Below the pieces are notes generated by a model. The model did not search any database and was not told the origin of the DNA. It saw only the letters and a program-made list of their open reading frames with translations. Shown here one piece after another: positions 49,001 to 55,199 of a stretch of DNA of 64,000 bases. Made by a program: the position numbers and the translations under genes. Numbering within the stretch: position 1 is the first letter of the stretch; every line of letters starts with the position of its first letter. This stretch comes from Megalobrama amblycephala (lineage: Eukaryota > Chordata > Actinopteri > Cypriniformes > Xenocyprididae). The stretch spans positions 35,484,396-35,548,395 of the forward strand of contig NC_063054.1 in assembly GCF_018812025.1 (NCBI RefSeq), in the 5' to 3' direction.

Positions 49001-49676
49001 TATCTCCCAATATGAAAGCTATCTTAGGCTGGGCTGTGTAGTTGTAAGCATCTCTCAGCTCTGCATCATGCTTATAGAAAAATTTGGTCTTTATTAAATT
49101 TGCACTTTGAATATTGAGTGAGTACTTTGATTATGGTTGCACTTATTGTTTGCATTTAATATGACTAAAAGAAAACTGTGTTATTTATTTTTATTTCTAT
49201 GACCAGTTTGTGGAAAAGTGTTCAGTTAGGAGGTCAATAGCTGTAGAAGCTCATAATTCATCTACAGTAAGTTCTGAAGAAAAATCATACAGGAGAGAAG
49301 CCAGTCAGTTGAGTTTGTGGCATTTTCAAGTAGTTTCCGTTCATGCTGAGCTTATTTTTGAACTTGCTGACAATGAAAATGCATCTTCTGCATTATTAGT
49401 CAGTTGTGCTTTAAAGTGAAATACTCACAGTTGCATTTCTTCTGAATGAATCTGAGCTTGCAGGCGGTGCGGTACGTGGACAGCTGGATGGTGTCATAAT
49501 TCTGCGTCTCTGAAGAATCAAAGTCACACATCAGTCATTTCATATTCAAATGCACAAGTCTACAAACACTTGCAGTAGGGTCAAAGGTCACATGGTGGGC
49601 AGAACTCACTCATGTCCGTGAAGATCTGCTTCCTATCGGCCATGACATTCCCCTTCCGTCCCGCCTCCTCTATCAT
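26392..49676 (-). CDS. dtnb: beta-dystrobrevin gene, 19 coding exons (whole span)
   Basis: This is a spliced gene on the minus strand. Dystrobrevin is a cytoplasmic scaffold of the dystrophin-associated complex; it binds dystrophin family members through a coiled coil and also binds syntrophins. Nineteen exons with GT-AG borders and matching phases give about 624 codons, close to the roughly 627 residues of mammalian DTNB. Order of parts: EF-hand-like region (about residues 23-235), ZZ zinc finger (about 237-292), linker, paired coiled coils (about 418-512), Ser/Pro-rich segment, acidic C-terminus. Beta rather than alpha is favoured by [15 protein letters not shown] in exon 3 and by [14 protein letters not shown] in exon 8. 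The summed coding length is 1,874 nt, one base short of a multiple of three; the break lies in exon 16. Which fish paralogue this is cannot be decided here. Confidence 0.93.
27067..27126. repeat. (AT)n microsatellite
   Basis: About 60 bp of near-perfect AT dinucleotides adjoin the Tc1-like element that follows. Confidence 0.98.
27135..27939. mobile_element. Tc1/mariner-type MITE interrupted by a second element
   Basis: Ends CAGTCAAACCAAAATGTATT and AATAATTTTTGGTTTGACTG are inverted repeats with TA on both outer sides (27,133-27,134; 27,940-27,941). Its interior is split by 27,183-27,607. Confidence 0.82.
27183..27607. mobile_element. 425-bp element nested in the Tc1-type MITE
   Basis: Ends AAGCGGAACTCAGTAA and TTACTTAGTTCTGCTT are imperfect inverted repeats, flanked by TA at 27,181-27,182 and 27,608-27,609. 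The mirrored 105- and 111-codon frames inside it are not supported as genes. Confidence 0.7.
27943..28006. repeat. (GT)n, (AT)n and (TATAT)n compound microsatellite
   Basis: It runs from a GT run into AT and then repeated TTATA pentamers, directly next to the right end of the Tc1-type MITE. Confidence 0.95.
28010..29178. other. dtnb intron 18, no further exon recognised
   Basis: The stretch 28,600-29,000 is less AT-rich, but no phase-compatible splice-bounded frame was found. Confidence 0.4.
29179..29229 (-). CDS. dtnb: dtnb coding exon 18 (acidic tail)
   Basis: This 51-bp exon encodes [17 protein letters not shown], matching the mammalian tail EEGAEEEEEKMQNGKDRG. Acceptor TCTTTAG, donor GTATTA. 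One base is carried into the next exon to complete the Gly codon. Confidence 0.88.
29297..29378. repeat. (AT)n microsatellite
   Basis: About 80 bp of AT dinucleotides end exactly at the left terminus of the TA-flanked repeat that follows; a TA-targeting element inserted into a TA-rich site is the simplest reading. Confidence 0.98.
29379..29847. mobile_element. deletion derivative of the CAGTACAGTCC foldback
   Basis: It starts CAGTACAGTCCAAAAGTTTG and ends CTTTTGGACTG. It matches the left part of 56,011-56,939 closely but has lost most of the right arm. Confidence 0.85.
29860..30800. other. dtnb intron 17, AT-rich
   Basis: Very AT-rich to about 30,180. Bases 30,600-30,745 (CACAAACTTATGTCAAAATA, CACAGTCGGTTAA) resemble 23,620-23,690, a dispersed repeat. 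No exon. Confidence 0.45.
30808..30897 (-). CDS. dtnb: dtnb coding exon 17
   Basis: This 90-bp exon encodes [20 protein letters not shown] and SSLVKELNS, nearly identical to mammalian [29 protein letters not shown]. Acceptor TTTACAG, donor GTATGA. Its conserved sequence downstream of the exon 16 frame break argues that the gene is, or was until very recently, functional. Confidence 0.95.
31170..31340 (-). CDS. dtnb: dtnb coding exon 16 (frame broken by one base)
   Basis: The 5' part reads [20 protein letters not shown] and then [10 protein letters not shown] in the frame set by exon 15, matching mammalian AQATGSP...RPMPMPVRSTSAGSTPT. That frame then meets TAG. The 3' part reads [18 protein letters not shown], the conserved continuation, in a different frame. 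The exon is 171 bp, whereas its flanking phases need 1 mod 3 (for example 172). One base therefore seems missing from a stretch of C/G runs between about 31,202 and 31,262. A sequencing or assembly error and a real mutation are both possible. Splice sites (CTCTCAG, GTAACT) look normal. Confidence 0.85.
31466..31706. mobile_element. 241-bp hAT-type MITE
   Basis: Ends CAGGGTTGCCAGG and CCTGGCAACACTG are inverted, with AAAGTAGCCCA and AAAAGTAGCCCAATTCC blocks inside. Flanking 8-mers GCCTTTTA and GCCTATTC match at six of eight positions. Confidence 0.75.
32065..32523. mobile_element. fragmentary AGTTCACC foldback plus another repeat
   Basis: Bases 32,212-32,523 match the centre and right arm of 18,068-18,842 (CAAAACACTGCTTCATGAAG; GGGTGAACTAACCCTTTAA). 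Bases 32,065-32,170 (CATGACACACCAAGCCGACG) are a separate dispersed repeat. Confidence 0.75.
33046..33300. mobile_element. inverted-repeat element of about 250 bp
   Basis: ATAGCAATATTTGATTTATG...AAATAAGGTCTG at the left is answered by CAGACCTTATTTCACTCATA...AACTGCTAT at the right. Located in dtnb intron 15. Confidence 0.7.
33478..33498 (-). CDS. dtnb: dtnb coding exon 15 (21-bp microexon)
   Basis: This exon is only 21 bp, encoding DEEQRQA, from a CTCGCAG acceptor to a GTAAGT donor, phase 0 at both ends. It corresponds to mammalian EEEQKQA. Because it is a whole number of codons it can be included or skipped without changing frame, so it may be an alternatively spliced microexon; that last point is inference. 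Confidence 0.85.
33772..33868 (-). CDS. dtnb: dtnb coding exon 14 (second coiled coil)
   Basis: This 97-bp exon encodes [20 protein letters not shown] and [13 protein letters not shown], matching mammalian [33 protein letters not shown]. It ends in phase 0 at a GTACCG donor. It completes the second predicted coiled coil. Confidence 0.96.
33950..34250. repeat. dispersed repeat in dtnb intron 13
   Basis: GTTTCCATCTGCTATTAAAATG, read in shorter blocks, and GACCGCCTACTGACC look like a decayed DNA-transposon fragment; ends could not be fixed. An unrelated CpG-bearing stretch follows. Confidence 0.35.
34867..35360. mobile_element. 494-bp AGTTCACC foldback MITE
   Basis: Left AAAGGGATAGTTCACCCAAA and right TTTTTGGGTGAAGTATGGC arms, with CATAAGACTTTTGCTCATCT against AACGAAGGTCTTACG. 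The middle differs from the 18-kb copy. Confidence 0.85.
35419..37187. mobile_element. 1.77-kb terminal-repeat element containing a satellite array
   Basis: Inverted ends of about 40 bp begin GGAAGAGGATTAGGGCCAAG (inner part AATAATAAAAAAATAAA), with TA on both sides (35,417-35,418; 37,188-37,189). The interior is a tandem array of a 22-bp-like unit (AAATTACGAGAAAAAAGTCG core) with variants. A longer period of about 424 bp is visible from TGTAAAATTTTGAGG at 35,925, 36,350 and 36,774. After about 36,985 the unit is inverted, making the right end a short palindrome. It lies in dtnb intron 13, about 85 bp from exon 13. No protein frame. Confidence 0.9.
37273..37386 (-). CDS. dtnb: dtnb coding exon 13 (coiled coil)
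   Basis: This 114-bp exon encodes [20 protein letters not shown], then [19 protein letters not shown]. It is nearly identical to the mammalian leucine-heptad segment [10 protein letters not shown](L/V)EHEQA. Its donor (GTGACG) is only about 85 bp from the end of the satellite-bearing element at 35,419-37,187. Confidence 0.96.
37505..37578 (-). CDS. dtnb: dtnb coding exon 12 (coiled-coil start)
   Basis: This 74-bp exon encodes [20 protein letters not shown] and ENKNR, matching mammalian [26 protein letters not shown]. It starts the first heptad-rich helix used for dystrophin binding in this family. Acceptor ATCACAG, donor GTACAT. Confidence 0.94.
37641..37815. mobile_element. partial CACTGCAAAAAATGC MITE
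   Basis: It matches the left two-thirds of 54,905-55,197 from CACTGCAAAAAATGCTTTTC to AAAACAAGCAAAATAATCTT. Confidence 0.8.
37868..40409. mobile_element. 2.5-kb foldback element with near-identical arms
   Basis: The left arm (about 37,868-38,937) and right arm (about 39,374-40,409) are inverted copies; where compared they differ at only a few positions over about 1 kb. Each arm contains ATGGCGTTATTTTACTGTCA at the outside, a CpG-rich block with a tandemly doubled motif (GCGCAAATCTGTCCGCTCGC), and a nested MITE of about 320 bp. The 430-bp centre is unique. Mirrored frames of 66, 72 and 101 codons occur in both arms and are not supported as genes. It sits in dtnb intron 11. Confidence 0.93.
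38497..38818. mobile_element. MITE inside the left foldback arm
   Basis: The ends GGTAACATTTTACAATAAGG and CCTTATTGTAAAGTATTACC are inverted repeats. The same element occurs inverted in the right arm at about 39,485-39,773, so it was captured before the arms were formed. Confidence 0.8.
40550..40640 (-). CDS. dtnb: dtnb coding exon 11
   Basis: This 91-bp exon encodes [20 protein letters not shown] and [11 protein letters not shown], matching mammalian [23 protein letters not shown]. It lies about 91 bp from exon 10 and ends in phase 0 at a GTGAGT donor. The next intron holds the large foldback element. Confidence 0.94.
40732..40818 (-). CDS. dtnb: dtnb coding exon 10
   Basis: This 87-bp exon encodes [20 protein letters not shown] and then [10 protein letters not shown], matching mammalian LADEHALIASYVARLQ. 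The acceptor GTGTGTAG is built into a (CA)n/(GT)n microsatellite (40,821-40,862); the donor is GTGAGT. Confidence 0.92.
40821..40862. repeat. (CA)n microsatellite at the dtnb exon 10 acceptor
   Basis: On the transcribed strand it is (GT)n running directly into the GTGTAG acceptor of exon 10. Confidence 0.97.
41383..41897. mobile_element. 515-bp short copy of the satellite-bearing element
   Basis: It has the same ends as 35,419-37,187 (CGGAAGAGGATTAGGGCCAA and its inverse) and TA flanks at 41,381-41,382 and 41,898-41,899. The interior has only a few array units, forward on the left and inverted on the right. Located in dtnb intron 9. Confidence 0.92.
42141..42212 (-). CDS. dtnb: dtnb coding exon 9
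   Basis: This 72-bp exon encodes [20 protein letters not shown] and TPSKR, matching the mammalian PPRPLTNMND...SGVPTPTKR linker. The acceptor is TCTCAAG and the donor GTAGGC. Both phases match neighbouring exons. Confidence 0.88.
42976..43013. repeat. (GT)n microsatellite
   Basis: Dinucleotide run just outside the donor of dtnb exon 8. Confidence 0.97.
43024..43148 (-). CDS. dtnb: dtnb coding exon 8
   Basis: This exon encodes [20 protein letters not shown] and then [20 protein letters not shown], close to the post-ZZ segment of mammalian DTNB ([19 protein letters not shown]...). It runs from a GCTCCAG acceptor to a GTAAGA donor and is 125 bp long. A (GT)n tract lies directly beyond the donor at 42,976-43,013. 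Confidence 0.95.
43398..43688. mobile_element. ACCGTTCAAAAGTTT-family repeat
   Basis: Left ACACTACCGTTCAAATGTTT and right AAAATTTTGAATGGTAGTG form inverted ends. The interior has TTTTTGATCAAATAAATGCAG like the other copies. Located in dtnb intron 8. Confidence 0.85.
43869..44817. mobile_element. 949-bp inverted-repeat element beside the ZZ exon
   Basis: Ends TTAAAGGTGCCCTAGAA and TTCTAGGGCACCTTTAA are a perfect 17-bp inverted pair. The right end is about 43 bp from the donor of dtnb exon 7. No coding frame with similarity was found. Confidence 0.85.
44860..45026 (-). CDS. dtnb: dtnb coding exon 7 (ZZ zinc finger)
   Basis: This exon encodes [20 protein letters not shown], then [19 protein letters not shown], and ends KEHSSW. 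Paired cysteines (CSFC, CQQC, CQNC) and histidines near the end ([10 protein letters not shown]) are the zinc ligands of a ZZ domain. It reads in one open frame from a TCTCAG acceptor to a GTGAGG donor in phase 0. A repeat element (43,869-44,817) begins only about 43 bp beyond the donor. Confidence 0.97.
45192..45297 (-). CDS. dtnb: dtnb coding exon 6
   Basis: This 106-bp exon runs from a TAACAG acceptor to a GTAACA donor. It encodes [20 protein letters not shown], then [15 protein letters not shown]. It links the EF-hand region to the ZZ finger; mammalian proteins read DPPPQCLVWLPL(L/M)HRLA(N/H)VENV. The first base of the next codon is carried over. Confidence 0.94.
45520..45972. mobile_element. 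ACCGTTCAAAAGTTT-family repeat
   Basis: Contains TCCAGTCTTCAGTGTCACAT and ends GACCCCAAACATTTGAACAG. The left terminus is decayed. Located in dtnb intron 5. Confidence 0.8.
46261..46415 (-). CDS. dtnb: dtnb coding exon 5 (EF-hand region)
   Basis: This 155-bp exon encodes [19 protein letters not shown], then [20 protein letters not shown] and ARSCFPQQ. The motif LKLPTAV(F/Y)EGPSFGY is highly characteristic of dystrophin-family EF-hand regions. It ends in phase 0 at a GTAACA donor. Confidence 0.95.
46557..47357. mobile_element. 800-bp GGATTAGTTCACTT foldback MITE
   Basis: The left arm AAAGGATTAGTTCACTTCAG is answered by GAAGTGAACTAATCCTGTA. Arms of about 330-370 bp fold back; CTCGTCTTGCACTGCTCTGC pairs with GCAGAGCAGTGCAAGACGAG. 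Located in dtnb intron 4, about 140 bp from exon 5. Confidence 0.9.
47358..47912. other. dtnb intron 4 remainder
   Basis: No exon or clear repeat boundary seen. It contains TTTGCGAATAAAGCACTGTT and later TTATTCGCATC blocks that may be a decayed repeat. Confidence 0.35.
47913..47998 (-). CDS. dtnb: dtnb coding exon 4 (EF-hand region)
   Basis: This 86-bp exon runs from a TTTTGCAG acceptor to a GTAAGT donor. It encodes [19 protein letters not shown] and then [10 protein letters not shown], matching the family segment (S/P)EG(R/H)GK(L/I)(T/S)VF(S/A)VK followed by LCGGK(I/L)xDKLRY. Phases fit both neighbours. Confidence 0.94.
48058..48079. repeat. (CA)n at the dtnb exon 3 donor
   Basis: On the transcribed strand the GTGTGT run is itself the 5' splice site of exon 3. 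Confidence 0.95.
48080..48293 (-). CDS. dtnb: dtnb coding exon 3 (EF-hand region)
   Basis: This 214-bp exon encodes [18 protein letters not shown], then a stretch with [14 protein letters not shown] and [12 protein letters not shown]. It is the first EF-hand-like helical region of dystrobrevin; [15 protein letters not shown] is the beta-type sequence. The donor GTGTGT sits at the edge of a (CA)n tract (48,058-48,079), an unusual repeat-embedded 5' splice site. Confidence 0.94.
48449..48780. mobile_element. ACCGTTCAAAAGTTT-family repeat, partial
   Basis: ATACTGTTCAAAGGTTTGGG and the TTCAGCATCATTACTCCAGT block mark it. Located in dtnb intron 2; the right arm is missing. Confidence 0.78.
49429..49509 (-). 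CDS. dtnb: dtnb coding exon 2
   Basis: This 81-bp exon runs from a TTCTTCAG acceptor to a GTGAGT donor. It encodes [19 protein letters not shown] and then IQKKCN, matching the dystrobrevin/dystrophin signature [15 protein letters not shown] at the start of the EF-hand region. Phase 1 enters and phase 1 leaves. Confidence 0.93.
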
Positions 49677-49677
49677 C
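49610..49677 (-). CDS. dtnb: dtnb coding exon 1 (start codon)
   Basis: The ATG is at 49,676-49,674, and the exon begins one base before it after a CTCTAG acceptor, so at least one 5' UTR exon lies upstream. It encodes [19 protein letters not shown] and ends ATG-A before a GTGAGT donor. Dystrobrevins typically begin MIE(D/E) and have a second Met about 12 residues in, as here. The exon ends with one base of the next codon. Confidence 0.88.
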
Positions 49678-51887
49678 CTAGAGACACACACAGAGAAATG
49701 AAATATAGATGGATGATTATTCGATTATTTCACACACATTAAAATATTGTGTCACATTGCGGCCCTGATTAAACTTCAAGTGAATTTGTAATTATGTGGA
49801 TTTTATAATCATGCATGATGGAAACAACATGTATTGATGATAGAATTTTTTATGTTTTGCAACTAAAATAAATAAATAAAGACAATTTTTTTGCATAATG
49901 TGTAACTAGGGTTATCATGGTACCAAAATTTCAGTAGTCAGTACCAATACCAGTAAAATTTTGCAGTTCTCTTCTCAGTACCAATTTCGGCACAAAGCAA
50001 AAATTGTTCTAAGCAAAAATTAAGTTAATAAATCTCTTATTTACATTGTATTTACACTTTGCTGGTTATAATGAGGATTTGTGAGCACGTGGCTCACATT
50101 GTGAACAAAACAAATATAAAAGTTATTGAAATGCATGTAGAAATTTTCCGATTCCATGACCTTCATCAAATGCCTGATGTTTATTGCATTGGGTTTTGAC
50201 AAAAATGCCTTCATCCTACACACCTATGAAGTACACATTGATAGGTTAATAGTTTATTGATTATATTACTATATATACACAGGTCAAAATGACGGGTCAT
50301 TTTTTTGTCCAAAGGCCTTAATAATAATAAAAAAACAAAGATAAGACATCCAAAGTATGTAAGGTAGTACAACTAGATCACTTTTATTGAATCCAAAGGT
50401 TTTAATTATATTTTGCTAATTATAAAAGGTATTTTAAACATTTTGAAGTGCCAAAAGGTCCTTCGGTTTAACCGTTCAAAGGCCAATACAGCCAATTCAT
50501 TCGTGATTAAAATATCTTAAAATGTAATAAATGTATGCGTTTTATTCTGGCATGATTTTATAACATCATATTAACATACAATTAGTATTAAAATTATGTT
50601 TACAAGTCATTGTTTTGTTATGAGAAAGAATGTCTGAAAGATGTCATTCGGAGTAACCAATATAAAGGGACCATTTTGGATCAAGTCATGCGTTCAATAT
50701 CATGTGACAGGATGTGACATCATTCAGACACCTGCAAAGGACCACATGGTTGTGAAACAAAGTAACTAACGCTCTCTTAACTATTTGAAAAATTAATTTC
50801 ACTTGCTCATACGCATGTCCCGAAACGTCAGGTCATTCGGTACAACCGCTATAAAACATGGGAAAAAATAATAATATTAATAGTTAAAACTTGGAATATT
50901 TTTTAAAAACATGTACTAAATATAAAATGTTTGATTGTCCTTTTGTTAGCTAGCTAGATATCAGCCTGTTAGCATTGTTTGAAAATATCGTCATTCGGTA
51001 TAACCAAAATTTTGGTTAAACCAAATGACTTTTTTGGTGACAAATTTTGTCCATCTTGTAAAAAATGACAAAAACAATGTTAATTGATTATAAAAACCAC
51101 ATAATCTTATTGTTAACACTTAATAAAACTTCAAAATTAATTATATCTCCGTTAGTTTTTTTTTTTTTACACTTTTAATAACCTTATTCATCAATGACCC
51201 ATACACTATATATAGTATACTATACTTAAACTATATAAGTACCCCAAAACACCCTAGCAACTACATTGCAATGTGCTAAAAACCCCTCAACAATGACTTT
51301 ATTGAGACATTCATTGACAACTGACTGAATTTCCCAAACAGTTGCATCTTAATAAAGAACAGAACCAAATCTCTCTTACTGCAAAGCACTGAAGCATGTG
51401 TACACACACATTCCTGTGGGGATTTGAGGGTCTCCGGTGAGACTTACCCATAATCCCTTGGGACACAGAGGCACAAAAACTGACAACAGCTAAGTAAAAC
51501 AAAACTCAGCTATAACTGTCATGATCCAAACACCGTAAGAACTCATTCTTTTATTCATTGAAGAATTCTTCTTCAATCGAATGACATTGTCGTTTTGTGT
51601 CTTTATTGCCTTAAAATCCCTTTATTTGAACTATTTTAGGTGTTTCTGCATGAACACACACACACTTGAGTGGGAATTATTTCTCAAACAGTCGGCCCAG
51701 ACGTGTAGCACCTCACTGCTAAAACATTCCAGAGTCCTGAACTCACATTAACACTCATCACACAGACACGCTAAAAATCATTAACACACAAACACACTGA
51801 CTTCAGCGGTGGGACTGAAACTTCCTTTTACGGTTTAGTGTTTTAATAACAGCGACCTTTAATGAAAGACTGTTATATTTCATACTC
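49678..51887. other. intron upstream of the dtnb ATG exon
   Basis: No coding exon was found. Bases 50,459-51,010 carry four spaced copies of a CATTCGGTAYAACC-like motif. The frame at 51,311-51,502 on the minus strand has no recognised similarity. Confidence 0.45.
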
Positions 51888-52272
51888 AAAGTTTGGGGTC
51901 AGCAATAAAAAAAATTAAGAAATTCATACTTTTATTCAGCAAGGATGCATTCAATTGAAGAGACTGTTACAAACAATTTTTAAAATATGAAGCAGCACAA
52001 CTGTCTTCAACACTGATAATAATAAATGTTTCTTGAGCAGCAAATCATCATATTAGAATGATTTCTGAAGGATCATGTGAAGACTGGAGTAATGATGCTG
52101 AAAATTCAGCTTTGATCACAGGAATAAATTACATTTTAAAATATATTCAAATAGAAAACAGTTACTTTAAATTGTAATAATATTTTTTTACTGTATTTAT
52201 GATGCAGCCTTGGTGAGCAGAAGAGATGCATTTCAAAAACTCATCTCACAGACCACAAACATTTGAACTGCA
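51888..52272. mobile_element. ACCGTTCAAAAGTTT-family repeat, inverted copy
   Basis: CAAAGTTTGGGGTCAGCAAT at the left, GATGCTGAAAATTCAGCTTT in the middle and AACATTTGAACTGCAG at the right. It lies in the opposite sense to the copies at 43 and 48 kb. Confidence 0.82.
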
Positions 52273-52350
52273 GCGTAGGTGTGAAATACATGCAATTAGA
52301 ATATGAAATGCAGAAGAACAAGACAAGAGGAAACACCTGCTGTTAGTTAC

Positions 52351-52393
52351 CTGATCTCGGCTGTAGGTCAGGCAGGTGAGAGCATCAAGAGGC
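52351..52393 (-). other. dtnb: candidate non-coding 5' exon of dtnb
   Basis: This 43-bp segment is bounded by a strong pyrimidine tract with TTTTCAG and by CAG-GTAACT. It lies 2.7 kb upstream of the ATG exon, which itself starts at an acceptor and so needs an upstream exon. It contains a five-codon upstream frame (ATG CTC TCA CCT GCC TGA). A tRNA-type SINE abuts its upstream side (52,425-52,680). No expression evidence is available here. Confidence 0.48.
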
Positions 52394-52424
52394 CTGAAAA
52401 CAGGAAGAAAGTGAGATGATCAGA

Positions 52425-52680
52425 AGTGTGAAAGTGATATGTGAAGTAACCCATACTCAATTTTGTCCACCCATCCAAGTTAGTACACACACATTAGGAG
52501 TAGTGAGTAGTGAACACACACGCCCGGAGCATTGGAGCATTTTGCCGTGGCACCCGAGGAGTGATTGGGGGTTAGATGCCTTGCTCAAAGGCACCTCAGT
52601 CATTTCCTGCCGGTAATGAGACTCGAAACTGCAACCTTTGGGTTATCAGTCTCTCTAACCATTAGGCCATGACTTCCCCC
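52425..52680 (-). mobile_element. tRNA-derived SINE
   Basis: Read on the minus strand, the head GTCATGGCCTAATGGTTAGA resembles a polymerase III A box and TTTCGAGTCTC a B box, spaced as in a tRNA. A non-tRNA body ending in GAGTATGGGTT follows. This is a recognised widespread teleost SINE type. Mutations in the B box suggest an old copy. Confidence 0.7.
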
Positions 52681-53059
52681 CAGACAACTGGTGTTCACTT
52701 CAGTTCAGTCACACACTCACACTCACACAACACACAGATGAATCACCACTGATCATTCGTCCTGCTGCGTCTGTGATAATTTATTTGGATGTCACATTAA
52801 TGTTCACTCACGTCAATCTGTCTATCACATCTCCTGTGACCGAGGCGCCGCACAAGTTCCCATGAGCAATCAGTGTTTCATATGACATGAGTTATAATGA
52901 CAGATAAGCTCAGCATAACTTCATTCAGTACTCATTTAGTGTATCATATAGTCAAATGATTCCATATTCCAATGTCCTTATTTCAAAGTCAGGGTCAACT
53001 GAAATGGTTTTCAATGGCTGATGATACAACGCAGGGTGGCCGGTGCCCAATAATGCTCA

Positions 53060-54050
53060 CCAGCCACTTTACTAGGTACACCTGTTCATCTGCTCATTAA
53101 CGCAAATATCTAATCAGCCGATCATATTTCAAGTCAATACATTTAGGCATGTAGACATTGGCTGCGTCCGAAAACTGGAAAATGCTGCCTTCTGAGGACA
53201 CATTTCAAGGTAGGAAGGCATCAAGGCATGTCCGAATCCAATGTTAGCTTCACTTCCTGTCTCATGAGATACCTTCATCTGATCGATATTTGAAGGAAGC
53301 ATAGATGTAGCCTTAGCTGCCTTTGAAATCCCACAATCCATTCTGTGACAGTTGAGCTAGAAAAAAAAAAAAAGATGGCATCCGAAAGTTGCATTTGCTG
53401 CTCAGTTTGTGAATAAATGTACAATTTTGACCAACGTATTTCAATTTTGATATAATTTCTATCGAGAAATTACTACTTTAGTAATTAAATATTTGTTTAG
53501 TTCTCACCAAAGCTCGTGCTAGTTTGGTGTAGATCATTAAACTGTTACGCTGCCTCAGAAATCTGTCCGAAATCAGTTTCGTGAGATGCCTTCATGCACA
53601 AATGCTGTCGTACAAGTCATTCTCTTATAAGGCAGCGAGGCAGCAAGACAGCTACCTAGGTTTTCGGATGCAGCCATGGTCAAGACGATCTGCTGAAGTT
53701 CAAACTGAGCATCAGAATGAGGAAGAAAGTTGATTGAACATGACAGTGAGGTCACTATACTCAAACGACCTCCAGAGTCACCAGATCCCAATCCAATAGA
53801 GCTCCTTTGGGATATGGTGGAATGGGAGATTCGTGCATCTGACAAATCTGGAGCAACTGCGTGATGCCGTCATGTCAATATGGACCAAAATCTCTGAGGA
53901 ATGTTTCCAGCACCTAATTCACTAAGAGCAGAATATGTAAATTATGACAAGGTTGTTGTAGATGTTGGAACTGACACAAGATGGACTGACCACTTGGTGA
54001 GGCTAAACTGACATCAAGGCATGAACACACAAACAGCATATAGTTCTGCA
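53060..54050. mobile_element. teleost repeat split by a second insertion
   Basis: CACTTTACTAGGTACACCTG and TTAGGCATGTAGACAT at the left continue as GGTCAAGACGATCTGCTGAA after the insertion at about 53,160-53,677. The outer sequence is a recognised widespread fish repeat. No intact coding frame. Confidence 0.7.
53160..53677. mobile_element. nested element with GGCTGCGTCCGAAAAC ends
   Basis: GGCTGCGTCCGAAAACT at the left pairs with AGGTTTTCGGATGCAGCC at the right. It interrupts the surrounding repeat between GTAGACAT and ATGGTCAAG, implying a very short duplication around AT. Confidence 0.8.
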
Positions 54051-54361
54051 CATTTAGGGTTGAGGTGAAGACACACTGAATTCAAAGCACACTCCGTTTA
54101 TCTAATGGACTTTTAATTCTGTATCAGGGTCAACACAACAGCAGCTCAAAGCTGATCTATTTCAGCTCTTATTGAACTGCTGCTACAGTTCGCAATTAAC
54201 TCAAACACACCGTCTCTGTACAACCACAACCACCCTCAAAGTGGAAGTAGAGAAGCAGATGGGCGGCAGTGAGTTTACTATTCCTGTCAGCCACCCAAAC
54301 TCATGACCTTTCACTCAAACACCATAAGTGGAAAACAATTATGTAAAGGCGCCATATGAGG

Positions 54362-54368
54362 AGTGTGT

Positions 54369-54427
<59 letters not shown>
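54362..54427. repeat. (GT)n microsatellite
   Basis: About 60 bp of GT dinucleotides. Frames of HTHT and VCVC through it are artefacts. Confidence 0.98.
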
Positions 54428-54429
<2 letters not shown>

Positions 54430-54904
54430 CGGATTTTAGCCTCTGCTGATGCAGTTCATTCTCGAACCTCCATTCATACCTGCCGTCAAACCCAGAGTTC
54501 AGCCGCTCATTTATTTCAGACACCACGGCCTCTCGAGGACTAAACCAGAACAGAATGTTGCTGCCATACTCACACTGACTAAATACTGTCAGATATTAAT
54601 ACTTCAGCCAGATATTAATAATACTGCCAGATATTATTGGTTCACTGCTGTGAGCAATTTATGAAACAGCGACTACAGACCAGAGCTCAACATACAAGCA
54701 GTCAACAAACTGACAACATTTTTAATTTTCAAAAGTTATGTTTTAAAGTTTGACTGAATGAGCTGTCAATTTTTTATTTTCAGACATCATAATGTAACGC
54801 TTGGTATTTTAACGTAACATGTTATAACAAGAATATGGCGAGAGCTCTTTTCAGTCGCTGCTTTCTATCCTCGTGATTATTTTCTTTTGTCCCTTTGCAT
54901 TCCA

Positions 54905-55197
54905 CACTGCAAAAAATGCTGTTCTTACTTAGAATTTTTGTCTTGTTTCTAGTCAAAATATCTTAAAGTTCTTAAATCAAGAAGCATTTTCTTGACAAGT
55001 ACAAATTATTTTCTTGTTTTCAGGAAAAATAAATCAAAATTAAGTACTTTTTTCCTTAAAACAAGCAAAATAATCTGCCAATGGGGTAAGCAAAATAATC
55101 TTAGTCCAAACTGAAAACAAGATTATATAGCTTATTCTTGGTTTGAAATAAGATTATTTTGCTTACCCCATTGGTAAGAACAGCATTTTTTGCAGTG
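54905..55197. mobile_element. 293-bp CACTGCAAAAAATGC MITE
   Basis: CACTGCAAAAAATGCTGTTC at the left pairs with GAACAGCATTTTTTGCAGTG at the right (20-bp perfect ends). A central GGGGTAAGCAAAATAATCTT is present in both orientations. Confidence 0.92.
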
Positions 55198-55199
55198 CA

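Noticed and set aside
52616..52680. A functional tRNA gene
   Set aside because: A- and B-box-like sequence is present, but the B box is mutated, no cloverleaf closes and a SINE body follows.
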